64,000 nt of DNA from Pseudomonadota bacterium (GCA_018241125.1 JAFEEL010000052.1:1-64000), one strand, 5' to 3'; shown: positions 8,535 through 18,909, counted from the first letter of the stretch. Program-made: numbers and translations. The notes: generated by a model from the letters alone, not told the origin.

Positions 8535-9404
8535 TCAGTTCGGCCGCTGCGCCTTGGCGGTCGCCTCGATCAACACCGCATGCACGGCGTCGGCGTCCTC
8601 GGCTTCCGGTTGCGCGTGCAGGTAGCGCGTCAGATCGTCGCGCGCACCGGTGATGTGGCCCATCTTCAGATAGGCCAGCCCGCGGTCGCGCACTTCCTCG
8701 CCCAGCCCGGGTGAAATCTTCAGCAGTCGATCGGACGATCGCGCCACGCGCTCCCAGTCGCCGCGATCGGCATACAGCGCCTTGAGGTTGCGCAACATGC
8801 GCAACAGGATCGTGCGGTGGCTGGCCGGTGCGAGGATGTGCAGCAGTTCATTGTCGTCGGGCGCGTGCCCGTCGCAGTGCACCCGCACCCGTTCGCGCAG
8901 TTCGTCGGCGCTCAGCGAGCGACCCTTGTTGAACGGATCCATCACCAGGATGCCGTCGTCCACCGGCAGGCGCACGAGGAAATGGCCGGGGAAAGAGATG
9001 CCGTCCAGCGGCACGTCCAACCGGCGCGCGACTTCCATCTGCACCAGCGCCAGCGAGAGCGGGATGCCGAGCTTGCGGTCGAATACGTCGTTCAAGTAGC
9101 TGTTGCGCGGATCGCCGTAGGACTCGAAGTTGCCGCCGAATCCCAGTTCGTCGAACACGAAGCGATTGATGACCGCCATCCGCGCCGGGGCCGATTCCTG
9201 CGCGCCCACCTGCTCGCGCAGCGCGTCGGCGTAGCCTTGCACGAGGGTGTCGTAGGACGCGGCCTGCAACTGCGGGTACTCGTCGCGCGCGATCAGCAGC
9301 GCCGTGCCCAGCAGCGGCAGGGCGTCGTCGTCCATGTGCGCCAGCGAGTCCCAGGTGGGCAGGCCGGCGGTCGTGGTGTGGCTGCGATCATCCATGCCGT
9401 TCAT
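8535..9404 (-). CDS. SirB1-family protein (transglutaminase-like plus TPR)
   Basis: 289 residues of the SirB1/UPF0162 family: an N-terminal transglutaminase-like fold (FDELGFGGNFESYGDPRNSYL, GIPLSLALVQMEVARRLD, GISFPGHFLVRL) and a helical TPR-like C terminus (LKALYADRGDWERVARSSDRLL). In characterised relatives the usual catalytic cysteine is absent and enzymatic activity is doubtful; here too the region corresponds to SLALVQ without Cys. The cellular role is not established. It lies 22 bp downstream of the DUF192 gene and is probably its operon partner. Confidence 0.85.
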   Translation of the reverse strand: MNGMDDRSHTTTAGLPTWDSLAHMDDDALPLLGTALLIARDEYPQLQAASYDTLVQGYADALREQVGAQESAPARMAVINRFVFDELGFGGNFESYGDPRNSYLNDVFDRKLGIPLSLALVQMEVARRLDVPLDGISFPGHFLVRLPVDDGILVMDPFNKGRSLSADELRERVRVHCDGHAPDDNELLHILAPASHRTILLRMLRNLKALYADRGDWERVARSSDRLLKISPGLGEEVRDRGLAYLKMGHITGARDDLTRYLHAQPEAEDADAVHAVLIEATAKAQRPN

Positions 9405-9426
9405 GTGGAGCCTCTGGCGGGTTCGA

Positions 9427-9951
9427 TCAAGGCTGGCTGGCTGGAGGCGATGGCGCCGGTGGCGGCGCGATGCCCGGTCCGAACTGCAAGGTGTCGCCGG
9501 TCTTCACGTGCAGCCGCGTGGCCACGCCGGCGTTGAGTTCGAGCACGTACATCGCCGGCCCGTCGCTGCGAAACGGCGGACAGCCATTGCCGAGGTCGCA
9601 GGCCGGGGTGTCCTTGGCCACCGACACCAGCTTGCGCTGCGCATCGAAGTAGAAGATATCCAGCGGGATGCGCGTGTTCTTCATCCAGTACGCCAGCGGG
9701 CGCTCGTCGGGATGCACGAACAGCATGCCGTGCCCGGCACCCAGGTGGTCGCGGAACATCAGCCCGCGTGCGCGCTGGGCGTCGGTCACCGCGATCTCCA
9801 CGCGGAAGCGATGCCCGTGCAGCCTCACCCAGGACACAGCCATCGGCGAGTCGGGGTACGCGGCCGAATCGTCTTGCGCGGATGCGGCGGAGGATGCGAG
9901 CAGCGCCGCGGCGAGCACGATCGCAAGACGATGAGAGGGGGGCTTGGCCAT
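9427..9951 (-). CDS. Exported DUF192 family protein
   Basis: 174 residues with an N-terminal signal sequence (AIVLAAALLASSAASAQ) followed by the DUF192 barrel: VEIAVTDAQRARGLMFRDHL, GMLFVHPDERPLAYWMKNTRIPLDIFYFD, and GVATRLHVKTGD near the end. The C terminus is a Pro/Ala tail. DUF192 proteins have no established biochemical function. It heads a two-gene unit with the SirB1-family gene. Confidence 0.85.
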   Translation of the reverse strand: MAKPPSHRLAIVLAAALLASSAASAQDDSAAYPDSPMAVSWVRLHGHRFRVEIAVTDAQRARGLMFRDHLGAGHGMLFVHPDERPLAYWMKNTRIPLDIFYFDAQRKLVSVAKDTPACDLGNGCPPFRSDGPAMYVLELNAGVATRLHVKTGDTLQFGPGIAPPPAPSPPASQP

Positions 9952-10263
9952 GGTTCGGGGTCGTGGGGCACTCGCTGGCGACCTTCGGCCAGCGCGCCGC
10001 CGCTGTCAAGGTGGTTCCTGCCGATCCTCCGCCCGGACGGCCGCGATGGGTGCGCTGGAAGAGCTTTGGATTGCACCCTGACGGTGCCTCAGGCATACTT
10101 GGCGGCCCGGTATGCGCCGGGAGTTTGCCCAAGGACATCCCATCGCCAGCCGTAACGGGGGCGAACAAGCCGGCCAGGCAGGACGGAAAGACCTTGATCG
10201 CAGCGGCGACGTTGCGGGCAGGGCGCCCAAGGCCAGTGACAAAATATCAGGAAAGGACAGCAG
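9952..10263. other. Intergenic leader region upstream of rpmI; infC absent
   Basis: About 310 bp with no supportable gene. It contains the rpmI promoter (10071-10099) and a leader of roughly 155 nt. In relatives thrS and infC usually sit directly upstream of rpmI; no infC reading frame or fragment is visible here. Confidence 0.6.
10071..10099 (+). promoter_or_regulatory. Candidate sigma-70 promoter of rpmI-rplT
   Basis: TTGCAC (10071-10076), a 17-bp spacer and CATACT (10094-10099) give a good sigma-70 match. Transcription would begin near 10106 and leave a leader of about 155 nt, long enough for an L20-type autoregulatory structure. That role is inference. Confidence 0.6.
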
Positions 10264-10461
10264 ATGCCGAAGATGAAGACCAACCGGGCGGCGGCGAAGC
10301 GTTTTCGCAAGACCGCGTCGGGCAAATACAAGTGCGGCCACGCCAACCGTAGCCACATCCTCACCAAGAAAGCGACCAAACGCAAACGCAACCTGCGCGG
10401 CACGATGCACGTGCGCGCCGAGGACGCGGGCCGTCTGAACCGCATGCTGCCGTATCTCTGA
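10264..10461 (+). CDS. rpmI: 50S ribosomal protein L35
   Basis: 65-residue basic protein starting [13 protein letters not shown], with the family's [18 protein letters not shown] and the C-terminal LNRMLPYL. Start is at 10264, with AGGA eight bases upstream (10251-10254). It is 13 bp upstream of rplT with GAGGAGG between them, so the pair is clearly co-transcribed and translationally linked. Confidence 0.97.
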   Translation: MPKMKTNRAAAKRFRKTASGKYKCGHANRSHILTKKATKRKRNLRGTMHVRAEDAGRLNRMLPYL

Positions 10462-10474
10462 GGAGGACTGAACC

Positions 10475-10834
10475 ATGGCACGAGTCAAGCGTGGAGTGAT
10501 GGCGCGCCGCCGTCACAAGAAGGTCATCAGCGCCGCCAAGGGCTACTACAACGCGCGCCGCAAGGTGTTCCGCGTCGCCAAGCAGGCGGTCACCAAGGCC
10601 GGCCAGTACGCCTACATCGGCCGCAAGCAGCGCAAGCGCCAGTTCCGTGCGCTGTGGATCGTGCGCATCAATGCCGGTGCGCGCCAGTTCGGCCTGAGCT
10701 ACAGCCGGCTGATGAACGGCCTGAAGAAGGCCAACATCGAGCTCGACCGCAAGGTGCTGGCCGACATCGCGGTGCACGACATCGCGGCGTTCGGCAAGCT
10801 GGCCGAGCAGGCCAAGGCTGCCCTCGCCGCCTGA
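10475..10834 (+). CDS. rplT: 50S ribosomal protein L20
   Basis: 119 residues: [28 protein letters not shown] at the N terminus and [27 protein letters not shown] in the globular C-terminal half. It binds 23S rRNA early in 50S assembly and in several bacteria represses its own operon. A strong AGGAGG lies 7-12 bases before the ATG. A rho-independent terminator follows within 50 bp. Confidence 0.97.
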   Translation: MARVKRGVMARRRHKKVISAAKGYYNARRKVFRVAKQAVTKAGQYAYIGRKQRKRQFRALWIVRINAGARQFGLSYSRLMNGLKKANIELDRKVLADIAVHDIAAFGKLAEQAKAALAA

Positions 10835-10878
10835 GTTTCACGCGGGAACGAAGTTTCGCGCGGATTCATCCGCGCTGA

Positions 10879-10910
10879 AAAAAGCAGGCCTTCATTGGCC
10901 TGCTTTTTCT
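10879..10910 (+). terminator. Rho-independent terminator after rplT
   Basis: AAAAAGCAGGCC-ttcatt-GGCCTGCTTTTT hairpin with a T-tract, 45 bp after the rplT stop. It separates the ribosomal-protein unit from pheST, or acts as an attenuator. Confidence 0.9.
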
Positions 10911-10935
10911 GAAGATGCAGTTCCCGAGCGATGCG

Positions 10936-10972
10936 ACGGGGAAGGGCGAAAGTCCTTCCCCGTTCTTGTTTT
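10936..10972 (+). terminator. Second terminator-like hairpin before pheS
   Basis: ACGGGGAAGG-gcgaaagt-CCTTCCCCGT followed by TCTTGTTTT. A second T-tailed hairpin so close to the first suggests attenuation of pheST, but no Phe-rich leader peptide is visible between them. Confidence 0.7.
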
Positions 10973-11046
10973 CGACCCCGGTTCCATTGGGGCACGTCAA
11001 GCCAGTCGCCAGAACGTCGCAGGTTTAATTGCTTGGCGTTTGAACA

Positions 11047-12184
<1,138 letters not shown>

Positions 12185-12189
12185 AAGCG

Positions 12190-12327
12190 GTGAATCGTGA
12201 ATCGTGAATCGTGATTCGTGAATCGTGATTCGTGATTCGTGAATCGTGATTCGTGATTTGTCGAAATCTCGCCGCCGCGATTTGTCATCGCTGTTCACCA
12301 ATCACCATTCACGATTCACCATTCACG
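12190..12327. repeat. Heptamer tandem array with inverted arm between pheS and pheT
   Basis: Ten tandem GTGAATC/GTGATTC units (12190-12259). About 40 bp later come four units in the opposite orientation (AATCACC, ATTCACG, ATTCACC, ATTCACG; 12300-12327). The arms can pair in the mRNA just upstream of the pheT start at 12336. Confidence 0.9.
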
Positions 12328-12335
12328 GCCTTTCC

Positions 12336-14780
12336 ATGAAATTCTCCGAAAACTGGCTCCGCGACATCGTCGCCATCGACGCCACCCATGAAGCGCTGGT
12401 CGAGCGACTGAGCGCCATCGGGCTTGAAGTGGAAAACGTCGAGCCCATCGGCGGGCCGCTGGCTGGCGTGGTGGTGGCGCGGATCGTGGCCTGCGAAAAG
12501 CACCCCGAGGCCGATCGATTGCAGGTGTGCCGGGTGGATGCCGGCGACAGCGAGCCGTTGCAGATTGTCTGCGGCGCGCCCAATGCGCGGCCCGGCCTGC
12601 TGGCACCGCTGGCGACGGTGGCCGCGATCATGCCCGGCGGGATGGCGATCAAGCCGGCCAAACTGCGCGGCGTGGAGAGTTTCGGCATGTTGTGCTCGGC
12701 CAAGGAACTGGGCATCGATGCGGACGCTTCGGGACTGCTCGAACTGCCCGCCGATGCGCCGGTCGGCGCGGCGCTGGCCGATTACCTCGGGCTGCCCGAT
12801 GCGACCATCGAACTCAAGCTCACGCCCAACCGTGCCGATTGTTTTTCGCTGCGTGGCATCGCCCATGACGTCACCGCTGCATTCGGCGGTGCGGTCAAGC
12901 CGCTGGCGGCCGAAGCGGTCGCCGCGGGCAGCGGCGCCACGATGGCCGTCGAACTCGACGCCGGCGCCGACGCGCCGCGCTTTTGCGGACGGGTGATCCA
13001 AGGCATCGACGCCAGCGTGCCCACTCCGCGCTGGATGGCCGACCGCCTGCGTCGCAGCGGCGTGCGCCCGATCAGCCTGCTGGTGGATGTCACCCAGTAC
13101 GTGATGCTCGAACTGGGCCAGCCGATGCACGCCTATGATCTGGCGACGCTGCACGCACCGATGGTGGTGCGCCACGGCCGCGCCGGGGAAACCTGCAAGC
13201 TGCTCGACGGCCGCGAGGCCGCGCTCGACGACGGTTTCCTCGTCATCGCCGACAGCCCCGCCGGGCGCGGGTCACGGGCGATCGCACTGGGCGGGATCAT
13301 GGGCGGCTTCGACACCCGCGTCACTGCGGGCACCCGCGACGTGTTCCTGGAAGCGGCGCACTTCGCGCCGGCGGCGATCATCGGCCGCAGCCGCAAGCTC
13401 GGCCTGCACACCGATGCCGGGCATCGCTTCGAGCGCGGGGTCGATCCGCAGTTGCCGCCAGTCGCGGTGGAATACGCCACGCGCCTGATCGTCGACATCG
13501 CCGGCGGCACGCCCGGCCCGCTGCTGGACGTGCGCCGCGATGCCGATTTGCCGCAGCCATCGGTGGTGCGCCTGCGGCGTGCGCGGCTGGCGCGCGTGCT
13601 GGGCGTGGTCGTGGCCGACGCGCAGGTCGAACGCATCTTGCGGGCACTCGGGATGGCGGTCGAAGCCGTCGAGGAGGGTTGGCACGTCACCCCGCCCAGC
13701 CGTCGTTTCGATATCGCCATCGAGGAAGATCTGATCGAGGAAATCGCCCGCATCCACGGCTACGATGCGATCCCGGTGGCCATGCCCAGCGGGCAGATCC
13801 GCATCACCGCAGACAGCGAGCTGCGCGTGGCCGAGTCCGACCTGCGCCGGCAGCTGGCCGCGCGCGGTTTCCGTGAGGCCATCGAGTTCGCGTTCGTGGA
13901 TGCCGGCCTGCTCGCGAAATGGTCTCTGGACGCAGGCGCAGTGGCCTTGGCCAACCCGCTCAGCGCCGAACTGGGGGTGATGCGCACCAGCCTGCTGCCG
14001 GGGCTGGTGCAGGCCGCCTGCCGAAACCTGTCGCGCCAGCAGTCGCGGCTGCGCCTGTTCGAGATCGGGCGGGTATTTGGCGAAAGTGAGGGAGCAGGGA
14101 AGCGGGAAGAGGGAGCAGGGGCGGCAAGCAAAGCGCAAAAATCGGCGCCACGCGAAACCGTGCGCATCGCCGCGGTGGCCTGCGGCGGCGCGCACGCCGA
14201 GCAATGGGGCGTACCGACGCGCGGGGTGGATTTCCACGACCTCGCCGGTGATCTGGAGAGTCTTGCCGCGCTGGCTGGTGCGTCGGCGCTGCGTTTGGCC
14301 CCGGCCCGCGTGCCGTGGCTGCATCCGGGGCGCAGCGCGCAGGTGTGGAAGGGTGAGGCGCTGCTGGGCCACATCGGCCACCTGCACCCGCGCCTGCTCA
14401 AGGCGCTGGATGTGGATGCCGAGGTGGTGGTGTTCGAGCTGGACGTGGAACCGCTGTGCGCCCGCGCATTGCCGGCCGCCCGCGACCTGTCGCGCTTTCC
14501 GTCCGTCCGCCGGGATCTGGCGCTGGTCGTTCCGGACGCCGTGCCGTGGGCGGCGCTGCACGACAGCGTGCACGCCGCACTGGGCGCGCAGCTGCAAGCG
14601 GTTCGGCTGTTCGACGTGTACCACGGCCAGGGACTCGAAGCGGGCACAAAGAGCGTGGCTATGGGCTTGATTTTGCAAGATGTTTCGCGCACGCTGACAG
14701 ACCGCGACGCGGATACCGCGGTGGCCGCGGCGGTGGCTGCGCTGGGTCGGGATTGCCGGGCGACCCTGCGCGGAGCGTGA
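12336..14780 (+). CDS. pheT: phenylalanine--tRNA ligase beta subunit, with heptamer insert
   Basis: 814-residue subunit with the N-terminal EMAP-like tRNA-binding domain ([23 protein letters not shown]), B3/B4 editing domain, B5 domain, catalytic-like core (RLFEIGRVF) and the C-terminal FDX-ACB domain ([14 protein letters not shown]). Start is the ATG at 12336, matching MKFSENWLR of the family; the longer upstream frame is the repeat being read. It is about 20 residues longer than the usual 790-795. The extra residues lie near 585-606 ([14 protein letters not shown]), encoded by four tandem 7-bp words (14090-14117). Confidence 0.95.
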   Translation: MKFSENWLRDIVAIDATHEALVERLSAIGLEVENVEPIGGPLAGVVVARIVACEKHPEADRLQVCRVDAGDSEPLQIVCGAPNARPGLLAPLATVAAIMPGGMAIKPAKLRGVESFGMLCSAKELGIDADASGLLELPADAPVGAALADYLGLPDATIELKLTPNRADCFSLRGIAHDVTAAFGGAVKPLAAEAVAAGSGATMAVELDAGADAPRFCGRVIQGIDASVPTPRWMADRLRRSGVRPISLLVDVTQYVMLELGQPMHAYDLATLHAPMVVRHGRAGETCKLLDGREAALDDGFLVIADSPAGRGSRAIALGGIMGGFDTRVTAGTRDVFLEAAHFAPAAIIGRSRKLGLHTDAGHRFERGVDPQLPPVAVEYATRLIVDIAGGTPGPLLDVRRDADLPQPSVVRLRRARLARVLGVVVADAQVERILRALGMAVEAVEEGWHVTPPSRRFDIAIEEDLIEEIARIHGYDAIPVAMPSGQIRITADSELRVAESDLRRQLAARGFREAIEFAFVDAGLLAKWSLDAGAVALANPLSAELGVMRTSLLPGLVQAACRNLSRQQSRLRLFEIGRVFGESEGAGKREEGAGAASKAQKSAPRETVRIAAVACGGAHAEQWGVPTRGVDFHDLAGDLESLAALAGASALRLAPARVPWLHPGRSAQVWKGEALLGHIGHLHPRLLKALDVDAEVVVFELDVEPLCARALPAARDLSRFPSVRRDLALVVPDAVPWAALHDSVHAALGAQLQAVRLFDVYHGQGLEAGTKSVAMGLILQDVSRTLTDRDADTAVAAAVAALGRDCRATLRGA
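14090..14121. repeat. Heptamer run inside pheT
   Basis: GGGAGCA GGGAAGC GGGAAGA GGGAGCA then GGGG: four 7-bp words in tandem within the coding sequence, at the site where PheT is longer than its family. Confidence 0.8.
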
Positions 14781-14833
14781 TGCGACGGGTGGTGGCGCGA
14801 CGGATCGTTGACAAGTCGGGCAAGGGGAAGACG

Positions 14834-15145
14834 ATGGCGTTGACCAAAGCCGAGATGGCCGTACACCTCAACGAGGAGGTGGGGCTGAACAAGCGCGAGG
14901 CGAAGGAATTCGTCGATGCGTATTTCGACGTGCTGCGCGAAGCGCTCGAGCGCGGCACGCAGGTCAAGCTGTCGGGCTTTGGCAATTTCGAACTGCGCCA
15001 GAAGAATCAGCGCCCCGGGCGCAACCCGAAGACCGGCGAGGAAATCCCGATTTCCGCACGCACCGTGGTCACCTTCCGCGCCGGCCACAAGCTCAAGGAG
15101 CGCGTGGACGCGCACGCCGCAGCCGCCGGAGCCGAACATGCTTGA
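14834..15145 (+). CDS. ihfA: integration host factor alpha subunit
   Basis: 103-residue DNA-bending protein of the HU/IHF family, with [26 protein letters not shown] at the N terminus and the DNA-contacting arm [22 protein letters not shown]. The ATG at 14834 is preceded by AGGGGAAG. It follows pheT by about 50 bp, the standard gammaproteobacterial order, and overlaps the start of the MerR gene by 8 bases. Confidence 0.95.
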   Translation: MALTKAEMAVHLNEEVGLNKREAKEFVDAYFDVLREALERGTQVKLSGFGNFELRQKNQRPGRNPKTGEEIPISARTVVTFRAGHKLKERVDAHAAAAGAEHA

Positions 15146-15497
15146 CCCGGGCAGCAACCGTGAGCTTTCGCCGATTCCGGCCAAACGCTACTTCACCATC
15201 GGTGAAGTCAGTGAACTGTGCGACGTCAAGCAGCACGTGCTGCGTTACTGGGAGAGCGAGTTCCCATCGCTCAACCCGGTCAAGCGCCGCGGCAATCGCC
15301 GCTACTACCAGCGCCACGAGGTGCTGATGGTGCGCCAGATTCGTAGCCTGCTGTACGAAAACGGCTACACCATCGGCGGTGCCCGGCAGCGTCTGGAAGG
15401 CGAGGGCGCACGCGAGGAAAACGCGATGTCGGCGCAGATCGTGCGGCAGGTGCGCAGCGAACTGGAAGACGTGCTGCAGCTGCTGCGCCGGCCCTGA
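15138..15497 (+). CDS. MerR-family transcriptional regulator
   Basis: 119 residues with an N-terminal winged helix-turn-helix ([27 protein letters not shown]) and a short C-terminal dimerisation helix. No metal-binding cysteine cluster is present at the C terminus, so it is of the ihfA-linked MerR type seen next to ihfA throughout the gamma subdivision. Its ligand and targets are unknown. The start overlaps the end of ihfA, implying translational coupling. Confidence 0.9.
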   Translation: MLDPGSNRELSPIPAKRYFTIGEVSELCDVKQHVLRYWESEFPSLNPVKRRGNRRYYQRHEVLMVRQIRSLLYENGYTIGGARQRLEGEGAREENAMSAQIVRQVRSELEDVLQLLRRP

Positions 15498-15533
15498 TGG
15501 CCGCGCCTGCCGGCACGCGGCACGGCAAACCCG

Positions 15534-15539
15534 TATAAT
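15534..15539 (+). promoter_or_regulatory. -10 box (TATAAT) of tRNA-Pro
   Basis: A perfect TATAAT sits 42 bp before the mature tRNA start. The -35 region is weak (CTGCCG-like). Confidence 0.6.
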
Positions 15540-15581
15540 CGCCGTCCCGCACGCGATGCGTGCGCGCAACACCGCCCGCGT

Positions 15582-15658
15582 CGGGGCGTAGCGCAGTCTG
15601 GTAGCGCACCTGCCTGGGGGGCAGGGGGTCGTGGGTTCGAATCCCGCCGTCCCGACCA
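15582..15658 (+). tRNA. tRNA-Pro (anticodon GGG)
   Basis: 77-nt cloverleaf with encoded CCA. The acceptor stem CGGGGCG pairs with CGTCCCG (one G-T), with D stem GCGC/GCGC and anticodon stem CCTGC/GCAGG around loop CTGGGGG (anticodon GGG). The T arm is GTGGG-TTCGAAT-CCCGC. It reads CCC and CCU proline codons. The position behind ihfA and MerR is the usual one in xanthomonads. Confidence 0.97.
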
Positions 15659-15697
15659 ATCTCGTATCCCACCTTTAGCCCGAAGGCGCGGCCTGCC

Positions 15698-16480
15698 ATG
15701 CTCTTGCTGCTGTGCCTGTTGCTGGGTCTGGCCTTGTTCGCGCTGTGGCGCGCCTGCCGCAAGACCGCAGCCGCGCTGGTCGTCACGGCGCTGCTGGCGC
15801 TCGTGCTGGGCAGCACCCCGTGGTTGCCGGGCGTGCTGGTGCGCGGCCTGCAAGCCGGCTTCTCGCAGCGCGCGCCGGCGCAGTGGGGCCAGCGTCCGTT
15901 GATCGTGGTGCTGGGCATGGGCACCGAGCGCGACACTGTGGGTGCCGAAAATTCGACCCCGGCGCAACCCGCTTCCGCCGATTCGACGCCGCCGCTGGAC
16001 GTGGGCAAGTATGCGTATTCCTCGTTGCTGGCCGCGCTCGACCTGTACCACGCCTGCGCCGCGCAACGTGGCGCTGCGGCCTGTCATGTGCTGGTCAGCG
16101 GCGGCGACCCGTTGCTGCTCGGCCGCTCCGAGGCGCAGGTCTACGCGCAGCGCCTGATCGCGTCGGGGATGCCTGCGCAGGCGTTGCTGATCGAGGGTGC
16201 TTCGCGCAACACCTTCGAGAACGCCAAGTTCAGCGCCGCCCTCGTGCAGCGCCAGCACTTCGATCAAATCGTGCTGGTGGCTTCGGCGCTGCACCTGCGC
16301 CGCAGCGTGATCGACTTCCGCCACTTCGGCTTGAACGTGGTTCCGCTGCGCCCGGACACCATCAGCCCCAGCCCGCGCCTGCTGCCCAATGCGGGCAATT
16401 TGTTTCTGACCGATGCGGCGCTCCACGAGTACCTCGGGATCGCGCAGTACCACGCATATCAGGCGCTGGGCTGGAACTGA
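15698..16480 (+). CDS. YdcF/ElyC family (DUF218) membrane protein
   Basis: 260 residues. Two hydrophobic segments at the N terminus (about 1-18 and 22-42) are followed by a DUF218 domain: LIVVLGMGTERD, VLVSGGDPLLLGRSEAQVYAQRLIASGMP, EGASRNTFENAKF and VLVASALHLRRSVIDFRHFG. ElyC in E. coli affects cell-envelope integrity; the biochemical activity of the domain is not settled. A Pro/Ala/Ser-rich loop (residues about 84-97) is extra to the core. It starts 39 bp after the tRNA. Confidence 0.8.
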   Translation: MLLLLCLLLGLALFALWRACRKTAAALVVTALLALVLGSTPWLPGVLVRGLQAGFSQRAPAQWGQRPLIVVLGMGTERDTVGAENSTPAQPASADSTPPLDVGKYAYSSLLAALDLYHACAAQRGAAACHVLVSGGDPLLLGRSEAQVYAQRLIASGMPAQALLIEGASRNTFENAKFSAALVQRQHFDQIVLVASALHLRRSVIDFRHFGLNVVPLRPDTISPSPRLLPNAGNLFLTDAALHEYLGIAQYHAYQALGWN

Positions 16481-16726
16481 GGTCGTCTTTGGCGTTCGAG
16501 CGTCGTCCGGGTTCCCTGCGCCGTTCGCGCTCGATGGACGGCTGACGCCGTGCGTGATGTGCCCGGGCGACAGGTGCACGCTGCCGTCGGGGGTTGAATC
16601 GCGTCAGCGTGGATGCGGGAGTTTCGACTGGAGGCGCCGACGCGGCGATGGGCGGCGTTGGCACGCGGGGCGCCAGCAACGGCGGACATCTTGCGGTGGG
16701 GGCACGGGCCCGGTGCGCGCCCGCGC

Positions 16727-17284
16727 TCATTGCGGTGCGTTGCGTTCGAGTTGATGCAGTCGCTGCGGAACTTCGTGGCGCTGCAGCAAGTGCAGCGAAG
16801 CGGTCCCGAACAGCGCCAAGGCGAGCACGACGACGATCGCGGCGAGCAGGTGGCGCGCGCTCCACTGCTTGGGCGCGGGGGCGAAGGCAATCAATCCGAG
16901 CAGCGCGGCGACCACGATCACCGCGTCGAAACTGGCGCGCTGCCAGTAGCTGCCGCCCAGATGCAGCCACATCCCGAACTCGTCGAAGGTCAGCCCCAGG
17001 CCGATCGCGTACAGCGCCGCGCAGGCCGTGCGCCAGCGTCGACGCGGCGGGGCGAACAGCAACCAGGCCCCGGCACCGCACAGCAGGAAGATGCCGTAGT
17101 TCAAGTGGTGCACGTGGGTGCCGCCCATGTGCAGGTAGAGATCCGGCATCCGCCGCGCCATGATCAAGTACACCACCAAGCGCGCACAGATGAAGGTGAG
17201 CAGGAACACGAACAACACCACCCGGGCCAGGCGCCGCACGCCCGGCTCGGGGACTTCGATGGCGGTGGCGGGCGAGGCGGACAT
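16727..17284 (-). CDS. Conserved multi-pass membrane protein, function unknown
   Basis: 185 residues with about five hydrophobic segments (near 19-40, 62-77, 85-100, 115-132 and 144-163). A histidine-rich motif, HMGGTHVHHLNYG, lies just before the second segment, and DEFGMWLHLGG falls after the third. Clustered His/Asp/Glu residues at membrane borders recall metal-binding integral membrane enzymes, but I cannot name the family. Divergent from pip. The 246 bp after it, to 16481, hold no recognisable gene. Confidence 0.6.
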   Translation of the reverse strand: MSASPATAIEVPEPGVRRLARVVLFVFLLTFICARLVVYLIMARRMPDLYLHMGGTHVHHLNYGIFLLCGAGAWLLFAPPRRRWRTACAALYAIGLGLTFDEFGMWLHLGGSYWQRASFDAVIVVAALLGLIAFAPAPKQWSARHLLAAIVVVLALALFGTASLHLLQRHEVPQRLHQLERNAPQ

Positions 17285-17389
17285 GGTGATGGCGACGCGG
17301 AAGATCGGCGATATCGCTGCACCGCGTCAAGCGACGCCGGCCCGCGATGGCTAAACTTGAGCGCTTTCTCGCTCAGGATGCTCAAGCGC

Positions 17390-18331
17390 ATGCGCACCTT
17401 GTACCCGGAGATCGAACCCTTCGACAGCGGCATGCTGCGGCTCGACGATCGCCACACGATGTACTACGAGCAGTGCGGCAACCCGATCGGCAAGCCGGTG
17501 GCGTTGCTGCATGGCGGCCCGGGCGCCGGTTGCAGTGCGAAGATGCGCCGCTTCCACGACCCGGACGCCTACCGGATCATCCTGTTCGATCAGCGCGGCA
17601 GCGGGCGCTCGACGCCGCACGCCGACCTGCACGACAACACCACTTGGCATCTGGTGTCCGACATCGAGAAGCTGCGTGCGCATCTGCGCATCGCGCGCTG
17701 GCAGGTGTTCGGCGGCAGTTGGGGTTCGACGCTGGCGCTGGCCTATGCGCAGGCGCACCCGCAGGTGGTGACCGAACTGGTGCTGCGCGGCATCTTCATG
17801 CTGCGCCGCTGGGAGCTGGAGTGGTTCTATCAGCAGGGCACCTCGCGCCTGTTCCCGGAGGCGTGGGAAAAGTACCTGGCGGCGATCCCGGCGGTCGAAC
17901 GCCACGACCTGATCTCCGCCTATCATCGTCGCCTCACCAGCCCCGACGAGGCCACGCAGCTGGCCGCGGCGCGCGCCTGGTCGGTGTGGGAAGGCTCGAC
18001 CAGCTTCTTGCATCAGGACGCAGATTTCATCGACTCGCACGAGGACGCGCGCTTCGCGCTGGCGTTCTCGCGCATCGAGTGCCACTACTTCGTCAACGGC
18101 GGCTTCTTCGAAGTCGAAGATCAGTTGTTGCGCGATGCCCATCGCCTCGCCGACATTCCCGGTGTGATCGTGCACGGGCGTTACGACGTGGTGTGCCCGA
18201 TCGCCAACGCCTGGGATCTGCACAAGGCCTGGCCGAAGGCCGATTTGCTGATTTCGCCGGCATCGGGGCACTCGGCGTTCGAGGCGGAAAATACCGACGC
18301 GCTGGTGCGTGCGACCGATCGGTTTCGCTGA
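17390..18331 (+). CDS. pip: proline iminopeptidase
   Basis: Alpha/beta hydrolase of 313 residues that removes N-terminal proline from peptides (peptidase family S33). The oxyanion motif HGGPGAG is near residues 43-49, DQRGSGRS near 70-77, nucleophile elbow GGSWGSTLA near 108-116, and acid and His in VHGRYDVVCP and SGHSAF near the C terminus. The ATG at 17390 has AGGA upstream and matches the family; an in-frame ATG 12 bases earlier is possible. Longer frames upstream are antisense to the membrane-protein gene. Confidence 0.93.
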   Translation: MRTLYPEIEPFDSGMLRLDDRHTMYYEQCGNPIGKPVALLHGGPGAGCSAKMRRFHDPDAYRIILFDQRGSGRSTPHADLHDNTTWHLVSDIEKLRAHLRIARWQVFGGSWGSTLALAYAQAHPQVVTELVLRGIFMLRRWELEWFYQQGTSRLFPEAWEKYLAAIPAVERHDLISAYHRRLTSPDEATQLAAARAWSVWEGSTSFLHQDADFIDSHEDARFALAFSRIECHYFVNGGFFEVEDQLLRDAHRLADIPGVIVHGRYDVVCPIANAWDLHKAWPKADLLISPASGHSAFEAENTDALVRATDRFR

Positions 18332-18345
18332 GGCCGGCTGGCTGG

Positions 18346-18909
18346 TCAGCGCTCGCTCTGGAGCGGCGAGCCATCGGGCGCGTGGTCGAGCAACCACAGC
18401 CCGGCCCACAACTTCAGGTCCATCTGGCAGCCGGCGGCCAACCGCTGCGCCAGCCATCGCGCGGCATGCTGGCGTTCGATCGCGTGCACGGTGATGTTTT
18501 CGGTAGCGTCGCCGCCGCCACCGTGGATTTTCGTCAACTCCCGTGCCCGCACGAAAGCCACCCGCTCGTTGGTCAGGCCCGATGAGGTCGGCCCGATCAT
18601 CAACACCTCGCAACGCGCCGGACGCCAGCCGGTTTCTTCCTCCAGCTCGCGTGCGGCCGACAGCTCCAGCGACTCGCCGGCATCGACGTCGCCGACCAGG
18701 CCGGCGGGAAACTCGATGGAGTTTGCCTGCAACGGCACGCGGTACTGTTCGACGAACAGCACGCGATCGTCCGGGGTCACGGCCAAGATGATCGCCGCCA
18801 TGCCGCCAGCGTGGGTGCGCTCGACGTACTCCCAGCGCCCGCGCACGCACATCCGCAGGTACTTGCCTTCGTATTCGATGCGTACCGGTGCGTGGGCGTC
18901 TTCGATCAT
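18346..18909 (-). CDS. NUDIX hydrolase
   Basis: 187 residues with a complete NUDIX box near residues 72-94 (G-x5-E-x7-RELEEETGW). The context PLQANSIEFPAGLVGDVDAGE is that of ADP-ribose pyrophosphatase-like enzymes. A post-box Pro (GPTSSGLTNER) also favours ADP-ribose or related sugar-nucleotide substrates. Start is the ATG at 18907-18909. It lies 73 bp after the exonuclease on the same strand. Confidence 0.88.
   Translation of the reverse strand: MIEDAHAPVRIEYEGKYLRMCVRGRWEYVERTHAGGMAAIILAVTPDDRVLFVEQYRVPLQANSIEFPAGLVGDVDAGESLELSAARELEEETGWRPARCEVLMIGPTSSGLTNERVAFVRARELTKIHGGGGDATENITVHAIERQHAARWLAQRLAAGCQMDLKLWAGLWLLDHAPDGSPLQSER

Noticed and set aside
9952-10263. Search for a diverged infC upstream of rpmI
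   Set aside because: No frame with IF3 motifs; the region has a promoter and leader composition.
16613-17389. Long N-terminal extension of proline iminopeptidase
   Set aside because: It is antisense to the membrane-protein gene and has composition typical of a shadow frame; the family N terminus begins at 17390.
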